In this document: positions 56,701-64,000 of the stretch, piece after piece
How the letters are laid out: the number at the start of each line of letters is the position of its first letter
Position numbering within the stretch: position 1 is the first letter of the stretch
Translations under genes and position numbers: made by a program
The notes under the pieces: generated by a model
Seen by the model: the letters and a program-made list of their open reading frames with translations, nothing else
The model's database searches: none
What the model was told of the DNA's origin: nothing
DNA from: Antitrichia curtipendula
Taxonomy: Eukaryota; Streptophyta; Bryopsida; Hypnales; Leucodontaceae
Length of the DNA: 64,000 nt
Direction: 5' to 3'
NCBI GenBank assembly: GCA_951230915.1
Contig: OX579637.1
Coordinates: 29,760,001 to 29,824,000 of the forward strand

Positions 56701-58168
56701 TCCACCTAAACCCTTAGTATCCACAATATAAATTCTAATTTGAAATCCATCCAAAATTATTGCCATGATGCCATCCAATGAAAATGTATGTATGAAGCAT
56801 ACCTTTGCCAAAAAATCAAGCTTAAGAGCCAAATTGGCTACTGTGACCAACTTCGTCATCTTCATGTTCAATTTTCTTGTCTTTTCTTTTGCTCCAGCTC
56901 TCATGGCATGTGTCAGTTCCTTGGGAGTCTTCTCTTTTTCTGGTGTGATCTTATTGTATCTTTAAACTGCAGCATCCATTGCTTGGAATATCTCTTGCTA
57001 CACAAATTCAATGTGAAGAAGATATTTAAGTAATTAGCATTCCAAAAGTGAAAATCAAATAGTGAAAGATTATTAAAATCATAGTCAGAATGTTGTGGAT
57101 TAACAAAATTTAAATAGAAACTAAAATGAATTAGATGGAAATGATTTAAACAATTTTTCACCCGAAAAAGAAAAGATGTGAAGACCTCAAGAGGCATAGA
57201 GTACCAAGTCCTCTTTGATTTTGGTGCCCTACAATGTTTGAGCTCCAAGGGCCTCAGCATCTCGTTGAGATGCTCGATGGGAAGAAGTCCATACTTTTGA
57301 ACGCGGTAAAAGTATGGACCAAATTGGTTTTCACATGGGAGTCCTCTGTAGATCAGCAATTGATTGATACCATCATTTTTAATGGTTTGAACGCCTGATA
57401 TAACATTTAAAAATCAAAATCATATTGAAAGCCTCTATACAGAGTTTGAATGAGAAACTCACTTGTTAATGTCATGCATCACATGCATGACCAACTCTGT
57501 CTTCCCCTTGGTATCCAAAATAATTGAGTCCACTACACAATGCTAGTTCCAATCCTTCAAGTGTTTCCTAGTGATATAACTCATCCAAGAAAGGAGCCTA
57601 TGATTACCGTCACAAACAAAGAACTTTAGGTTTTTTAGGAACCTCAACTCGGGCACAACTTGAACCTCGGCGTTGAAGATATCATTCCTCTTTTTCCACA
57701 ATGGATCCCACCTTTCCGTCTCTTCCATAGTGAATGTTGAACCCTCTCCAACTTCATTTGTTGTTGTCACTTAAAAAACCGCGGCTCCATCTCGGTATCC
57801 CCATTGAACTCCTGCTCAAGCAACTTGAGGTCACAAGCAAGCATTGGCCTTACCATAGGCGTGGCTACCATTTGACAGAGTGGAATGCGCAATCGAAAGA
57901 GATTCTTGGGCTTCATCCTCAAAGACACAATGGTCTTCACCGAATCCACCTTGTGATATGACCGCAATTCATCCTCATCCAAATCTTTATCTTCTTTCTC
58001 CGACATATCTACTGCCACCTCCTCTTCTGCAAACTCCCCTTCATCTTCACCTCCAATGTCTAGCTGAGGGGTGTCATCATTGACTTGGGTCTCCAATATG
58101 GTCTTGTCATGTGACATAATTGAAAGAGATGCATCCATCTTCCAGTACAAGAATGAATAAATGAACAA
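53707..58168 (-). pseudogene. ParB-like / amino-type DNA methyltransferase gene with introns
   Basis: At least nine exons can be placed by GT-AG borders: about 58168-57463, 57394-57172, 56997-56803, 56705-56468, 56357-56122, 55756-55053, about 54990-54580, 54270-54058, 53968-53707 (TAG at 53709-53707). The first holds an acidic segment and a ParB-like FFVCDGNHRLLSWM, then VVDSIILDTKGKTELVMHVM. The seventh has FDLMLFDCHENLP, where an Asp-Pro-Pro-Tyr-type motif IV is expected, then SCIVVFHLW. The eighth has GASITACRATGRNIVALEAN, a typical motif I region of N6-adenine/N4-cytosine methyltransferases. The order IV then I is that of beta-class enzymes. At least four in-frame stops and one frameshift (about 55.57 kb) are present. 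Active relatives methylate exocyclic amino groups of DNA bases; which base is unknown. Confidence 0.7.
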
Positions 58169-58371
58169 TCATAGACTTGAAATATCATAATCAAACTTAT
58201 AAATGAAATGCATGTATGGAAGTTTTATATCAATTACTGGAGGACTTCAAATGGAATAACATGGTAGTACTTAACCATTTATACAGTTCAGTGCAGAGAA
58301 AACAATAAATTGTATTAGACATGCAAGGATCTACATCACTATGTGCACAAAATGATTCCAAGTGCTTGGAA

Positions 58372-58920
58372 TCAATCAACATCAACATCCACCTCTGAGT
58401 TGGAACTAAGGTGAATTAAGACAACCTCTTGTCTACGTTGAATTTTGCTACAATCAAAGTGACAAAAGTCCTTTATTGTTGGACCATCTATAGAGATGGA
58501 AACCTCACTCTCTGAAGTGTACTCTGTTTCAGAACTCTCAAGAGACATAAATCTAATCGGCCTATTCCTATCCATCTAGAGGAGTCTAGCCAAACGTGCA
58601 CGATGTCTGCTTGTGTTGGTATCACTCATGCAACTCAATGCTGAGCTCTCAAAGGCATCCATTGCTCAATCTGCAGCATCCATGACATCATCAAAACTTA
58701 TCAAGTCCTCCTTGATGGCTTCGTCCTCTTTTGCGTCAAAAGAGACGTCTATGGATGCATTTGCTAGTGTAAATGTCTCAGAAGGTCCTCCTTGAGGAAC
58801 TACAAGGTCCTCAGATTCTACAATGGGTGTTGATGAGTCCCTCGAGGTCCTTCCTGTTGTCCAATCAATACATTCAACAAGGTCTTGGTTAACTCTATGA
58901 TTCAAAGTAAATAAAAGCAA
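58372..58920 (-). pseudogene. Acidic exon-like segment upstream of the ParB/methyltransferase gene
   Basis: Two linked minus-strand frames (58920-58666 and 58575-58372), separated by single stops, are rich in Asp, Glu and Ser (ETEYTSESEVSISIDGP; DAKEDEAIKEDLISFDDVMD). No domain recognised. It may be an N-terminal exon of the ParB/methyltransferase gene or a separate small gene. Confidence 0.35.
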
Positions 58921-58929
58921 AGAGACTTT

Positions 58930-60270
58930 AGTCTTGGAGATTGCAATTTTCAGAAGCCTTCCACAATTTCTTGGCTATTCAAAATCCAAATGAAGTGAAA
59001 AGATAATATGAATAGAACTTAAAAGCAATAAGAACAACTCAAAAATCAATTCTATAAAAGTCAATAAAATATATTGCCAAAGATTATCATTAGGGTCATA
59101 AAGAATACCATTAACTAAAGCCCACTTCTCTTGTAGAGATACTTTTAGGTTCCCTTTAAACCTTAGGCAAATTTGACTAAGATTCATGAAGAACCTGAAG
59201 GTATCTCTACAAGTGGGCTTCAAATCTATAGAGAGTAAGTACCTTTCTACATTTTAGGATTTGAAAATTCAATCAAAACTTTGCTTGAAACAAAAAATTG
59301 AAAAAGCTCTGAAGACCTACCAAAGTGAAGAACTTAACATCTTTTGAGAATGAAGGACCAATAATTTCTTCTTAATATCACCTAATAGATAATTTCTAAA
59401 AAAACATTTTCAAATTTCAAGCATCTAAGGAAATAAAAAAAAACATATCTATACCTTAGCAAATCTCTAACATAAAAAAAGGGATGGTCCTAGTTTAAAA
59501 AAGATCCTACAATGTCTATGATGGGTAGGTTCCTGCATGTTCCAAAATAGAAGCTCCAATGATGTTCACTTCTATAAAATCTAGGAATCAAAATCTTAGA
59601 GAAAATAAATTCAAATGTAGATCTACCACTTTCTAAAATTACCATATAGGAAGATTTTTGAAATCTTCTCAAAACAAAGATCTCATTAATAAGATCAAAT
59701 TGTCCAAATTCAAAATATAAAAAAAAGACCACAAATGTGGAGGGTCGACCAGAGCCTGCTTTTTGGACCATCGGATCCGACTGTCAATATCCTTGATTTA
59801 GCTTCACCCCCACGCTAATAGTATAATTTAGTCTATACGTATTGCCCAAAATATTGTATCCAAAACCGTCTCTAATACCCTCACTAAAACATGACCCCGC
59901 TGCACTCTCATACCAAAAGAGGAGAACCAGCAGTTGGATTGGCAAAACAAAGTAGTTCCATCCAAAGAATTTTGTTGTGGTCATCAAAAAAGTCAAGCCA
60001 CATCTGAACCAGGAATAACCTCAAAAACACTTTGCATTGGACATGGAAATCCATAGTAAACACTCCTAGTCATAATCTTTCGGCTTCCAGCTCAAGGAAC
60101 AGAGGAGCATAGAGTAACTCTTCAAAATGGTGACATCCAAAGGCAGTGAGGCAAAGTAATTAAGTTTTGTTGGAGTATAACAGAAGTCAAGTGGATTGAT
60201 ATTCGTTGTCCAAAAATTTCCGTAAGCAACCAACAACGTTGCCTAGTATCACAACAATAGGGGGTCCCGT
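58930..60270. other. AT-rich stretch with one hairpin
   Basis: No gene recognised. The stretch contains the hairpin at 59120-59218. It may be a long intron or intergenic. Confidence 0.4.
59120..59218. repeat. Near-perfect hairpin
   Basis: The arm GCCCACTTCTCTTGTAGAGA (continuing to about 59152) pairs with the arm GTATCTCTACAAGTGGGC (59201-59218, extended on the left from 59191). About 28 base pairs form with a 5-base bulge and two mismatches, around a loop of about 38 bases. It could be a small RNA precursor or an inverted-repeat relic; there is no evidence of expression. Confidence 0.6.
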
Positions 60271-60307
60271 TGGATGGAGCCAAAGGACTATTGGATCCGA
60301 CGGTGGA

Positions 60308-60475
60308 ATTGGAGAACTTCCTTGGACCTCTCCAAAACTAAAAGACTGTGTTGCTTAAACCTCAAACTATGCGGCTTGGACCTCAGATGGGATTGGAGAA
60401 CTCCGTTGGACCTCTGCAAAACTAAAAGATTGTGCAGCTTCGACCTCAGACTGTGCGGCTTGAAGATCGGTGAAA
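60308..60475. repeat. 84-bp tandem duplication
   Basis: Two copies of an 84-bp unit start ATTGGAGAACT (60308 and 60392) and share GGACCTCT.CAAAACTAAAAG. The period is a multiple of three and both strands stay open through it, but no known protein was recognised. Confidence 0.6.
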
Positions 60476-60519
60476 CCTCTGAGATCAGGAATGTGTACAA
60501 CTCCTTTTACAATGTGAGA

Positions 60520-61140
60520 TCAGGTAATCGTTTGAGATTCACAGTGTAGAATTTGATGTCCGTTGATTTTAAATGAGGAACCCTTCCCACTTGTCATTAG
60601 GAGAATTTGCAAAGTAGTATGAGTCCACCACAACTCCAATGACAATTCAAAAAGCCAATCGCAACCACAAGCAAGATAATTCAAGAATGATAGAAAATTC
60701 ACCTCTAGAGCTGTACGACCGGTGTCCTCTATATTAGCATCCTCCTGAGCCCGGCTCTTTGTAGTGCGTTCCATCGTCCCTTACTATAAGACACGAATTC
60801 AAAATTACTAGATGGTTGTTGAAATTTGCAAAGTGACGTTGTAAAACACAAGTCTTTGAGCATCAGGGGCTTCTTCCAAAATGAAGAGAAGGGTCTGCAA
60901 TAAGTGGACCAAGTTGTGGCATCAATGTCTACATCAGCACGCGGCGAGACTGCCTCGTTAGAAATAGCTCGTGAAGTCCTCATTCATCGAGGTACCCTGC
61001 AACATGCAAAGAGTCCTAGTGCATTTTTGACGTGCTGTGTTTTGGTGTTCTGTCTGCGCGGCTTCCTAACTGATTTAGTCGCCTCGGATGAATCTGCGCG
61101 GCTTTAGGACATAATAAGTCGCCTTGGATGAAAGTGCACA
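60520..61140 (-). other. Possible 5' end of the ParB/methyltransferase locus
   Basis: Minus-strand frames at 60983-60729 and 60774-60520 are open but unrecognised. A weak GC-rich patch (CTGCGCGGCTT repeated, GTCGCCTCGGATGAA repeated) lies upstream at about 61050-61130, recalling the arrays that precede other transposon genes here. The link to the methyltransferase gene is a guess from position. Confidence 0.3.
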
Positions 61141-61860
61141 ATTTTGGATGGACATGCCATTACATGGATGTAGGGACCAAAGGTTGAGGAGCATCATTCT
61201 AGTAGCTGTGGATGATCGTTCTAGTGCGCGTGGAAACCATGGAATTTGACTCACTTAGACTACAAGTAGTTACTACAAGCCAAATATAATTGAAAGAAAA
61301 TAAAGTACTATATAAGATTTATCCTTTCATCCCCTAATATAAAGACTTAGTTATTGCAATTTTGTCCTACAAGGAATAATTCATTGTTATTACGCGGCCA
61401 TAAAATTTATATGTCAATATTAAAGAGCATGGCTACAATTAAAAAGCATGTCTACAGGTGCACTTGGAAAGAACAAAATAAACATTTTGCGCCATTCAAA
61501 TCCCATTTCAGAAGACAATTAATGGTGCAAATCATTTACAGTGTTGCTTCTTAGTGTAGCTGTGGTTATGTTTTAAAGTGTAAGAGTCTTGTATAATTTG
61601 AATACATCACCTAAACCAACGTAGTCAATTTCTAGGAACTGGCACTAACAAGAAACGCTTGTTGTTGTAGACCAGAATATGAAGATGAGTCTAGTTACCT
61701 AGAAAAATGGAGGAACGAGTTAGTATTGGTAAAATTTTATGTTTTAGAAAAGTGTAAACTAGGAATCTTATCAAAATTAACGTTCCCTTACAATAGGAGT
61801 AGTGGTAGATAGATAATTAGGTTAAGAGGAAGTTAAGGTTTCCTGTTCTTATTGGAAACT
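61141..61860. other. AT-rich spacer
   Basis: No gene recognised. Confidence 0.4.
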
Positions 61861-61864
61861 AGAA

Positions 61865-63832
61865 CTAGATTGGCATCCGGGAAACCAGCCAAGGATCATT
61901 TGACATACCAAAACCAGATGCTAACACATACCGGAGGATACATGAAGACCTACTAGAAGCTAACAAGGCAATCCGAACGCTCAACGACTCTATCGAAAAT
62001 TCAGGGATAGTCGTTGAATGGTTGGAATCTTCCACGATCATTACGGAAATGGCTATCCTAAACGGATGGAGGAGGATTTTGGGGAGAAGACTAAGGGTCG
62101 AAACCACCACTCACCATTTTCACTTAGGAGTTGTTAGTATCCTTCAAGCATGCATTGTTTCCTGGTAGCGCTTAAGAAAGTTAGGAAGAGAGAGATTGAG
62201 TTTCTGGATCCGGTCAAGGTGTAGAGGACTGGCGCTAGTTAAAAGGTTTCCATAGCTTTGTATTTTGGAGGGATTGTGTGAGTTTTTGATCCAAGAAAAG
62301 AGGCAAAACCCAAGAAAGTAATGGTGAAGGCAGAAGAGAGCGGAGCTGCACAAATCAAGGTCAAGACCATCAGCCCAATTATTTTGAATCCGGTCGAGGC
62401 GAAGAGGAAATAGCCACTAAAGAAAGGATCCGCCAAGCTTGAGGAACCTTCCCCGAAGCGGCTTAGGAAATAGATAGGAAGATTCTTAGAAAGTAAGTTG
62501 GGAAGGATCATAGGAAATTGGATGAAAATCATTGTTGGAAGTAGGTAGAAAGCTACTAGTGAGGTGCTTTTCAACTAAATGCACCTGGACTTCCTCTTTC
62601 CAAGAATTTCGGATCTGAGATTCACATTTTGCGGAACGGCAGGGTTGGTAGGAAAGTCAACTTAGAAGGATAAGGAATGACACATGTCATTCCCTGGTCC
62701 TTTGCTTTTGTTCTTTAGGACCTTTTAAGATTCTTTGAGGTTTGAGATTTAGGGGTTGGAAGTTAGTTTCAACTCTGAGCAGTTTCATATTCTTGTTTTC
62801 ACATTCCATCTTGCAAAGAAAGCTGGGATTTCAACTCCATGAGTACTGGTCTGAGAATTCTAAGTCTTGTGTGAAGGGTTAGGCGGTGCATTGACCATTG
62901 CTAGTTTTGGTGGCTTGGTGGTGGAAAACTTGAAAAGAGAAGTTACCCCCGAATTCTGTCTGGATTTGGTTTCAAGAGTATTAGGATCCGGTTGATAAAT
63001 CTTTGTGTACTAGGAGGAAATTCTGATTATTGAAGTTTCTTGAGTGTCTTCTAAATGGGATAGCCTTTCTTAGGTTGGGTAAGTTCTTCAGGTGGGAGAA
63101 CAAGCGCTAGCGAACGTTAGATGAGGTACTGTTGAATCCAGGAAAGAGGAACAGGAAGATAATTAGGATCTTTTAATTATCAAGGTACCAGGTCTAGCTC
63201 TTGGGGTTTAGTCCAGATAGGTTTGTCGTTGTAGTAAAGGAGGATTGTGGAGGTTTTCTGAGTGACCTACTAGTGGGGAGTGATGTCTAGATCAGCTGTG
63301 AGGAAGAATCCGCATCTGGAAATTGTTTGTGTGTGTGTTTTGTGCTTTCTTTAAGTGAAACTTCAGTAATTTTAATCTATTGAAGGGTAGGGTATACATT
63401 CCCTTCCTAAAACCAAAGAACGGACCCCTCGGTTATAGAGGTTACACTATTTCATTGGATAATTTGCTTCCTGAATCCGGATCCGGGAAAGGTATAGGAT
63501 CATGACACTCCTTCCGGTTCCGCATTCAGTTAAGTAGGACACTAAGTTACAGACTACTATTGGAAAGAATATATACATGTTCTAAGTGGTCGGGGGTATG
63601 GTTATTGGTATGAATTGAGAGAAAGAAGGTTTAGGGCATACGGAGGAGGAAGTGCAATTCTTAGTTTTTAGTTCCGGAATCCTTTGCCTTGGGTTTGGTT
63701 TTCCGGATCCTATTCTGATAATTTTGAGGAAACTACGAGTAAAATCTTGTGGGAACGATACATGAGTCATCCTAGGTGTTTTATCAGTTAAAACGCATAA
63801 AGGTAGGATTTATGCTTCCTTGTGCTACGACA
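61865..63832 (+). mobile_element. LTR-like element, 5'-truncated copy
   Basis: The plus strand first gives a coiled segment of the gag-like protein (IHEDLLEANKAIRTLNDSIE), then, after stops, a Lys/Pro-rich C-terminus (KKGSAKLEEPSPKRLRK, about 62415-62470). The following 1.3 kb is the family's 3' region (GAACGGACCCCTCGG, GAATCCGGATCCGGG). It ends TTGTGCTACGACA at 63832, which aligns with the 3' end of the outer element at 50824 (CTGTGCTGCGACA). The 5' half is missing or too diverged to see. Confidence 0.6.
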
Positions 63833-64000
63833 CTTGAGGCTACACAAAATTCCTTTAAGGAAATACTTGCAAAGAAGGAACTAGGTTTCTTAAGGTGAAG
63901 GAATTTTTACATGTAGTAATGCCTACCAATGTGTGGAAGCAATATCTGAACGCCTATTCTCAAAGGTCAGAAAAGACATGCAGCATGGGCTATGAAGTAC

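Noticed and set aside
57734..58083. Plus-strand His/Leu/Pro-rich frames
   Set aside because: They are antisense shadows of the acidic and ParB-like exon of the methyltransferase gene.

Overview
The window reads as nuclear DNA of a large, repeat-rich land plant genome. It is AT-rich, carries a plastid ndhG fragment (9301-9648), a plant-type interstitial telomere repeat (about 38918-38949), and genes with GT-AG introns, and it holds no complete housekeeping gene. The plastid fragment resembles NdhG proteins of early-diverging land plants, and if it came from the organism's own plastid it argues against lineages that lost ndh genes (Pinaceae, Gnetales). The species cannot be named from this window. 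Nearly all coding matter belongs to mobile elements in various states of decay.

The central object is a 22,055-bp transposon at 31173-53227. It starts CAGGGTTG, ends CAACCTTG, and is flanked by an exact 8-bp direct repeat TCCACAAC (31165-31172 and 53228-53235), as expected for the hAT superfamily. Without two later retroelement insertions it is about 15.3 kb. From left to right it holds a terminus with a GC-rich minisatellite (unit close to GGGCGACCGCGGGTCC), an hAT/DUF659-type transposase (minus strand), a coiled-coil cargo gene (36.5-38.1 kb, minus), an open 289-codon coiled-coil frame (39.07-39.94 kb, plus), AT-rich dispersed repeats, a RING-finger cargo gene (43.2-52.5 kb, minus), and a second terminus with arrays. 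The RING gene is split by an LTR-like element, which is itself split by a second copy with a perfect 5-bp duplication GGACC.

The left part (about 3.3-20.67 kb) looks like a mirror-image, more decayed assembly of the same kind: a RING-type gene (3.8-7.1 kb), a C5-type DNA methyltransferase remnant (9.9-10.8 kb), an LTR-like fragment (11.3-12.8 kb), a coiled-coil cargo remnant (12.8-13.7 kb), a second hAT transposase (16.2-18.9 kb), and a terminus at 20667 with the same ends. A further terminus lies at 24042. Between 20.7 and 22.7 kb is a degenerate AT-rich satellite with a period of about 105-110 bp.

Outside the giant element are two minus-strand multi-exon loci. One (25.95-30.3 kb) has a ParB-like segment. 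The other (53.7-58.2 kb, possibly starting near 61 kb) has a ParB-like exon followed by exons that look like an amino-type (N6-adenine or N4-cytosine) DNA methyltransferase in beta order. The window therefore holds remnants of two unrelated DNA methyltransferase types beside an hAT transposon with RING/coiled-coil cargo. The right edge (61.9-63.8 kb) is another fragment of the CCGG-rich LTR-like family. All functional statements are inferences from motifs read by eye.
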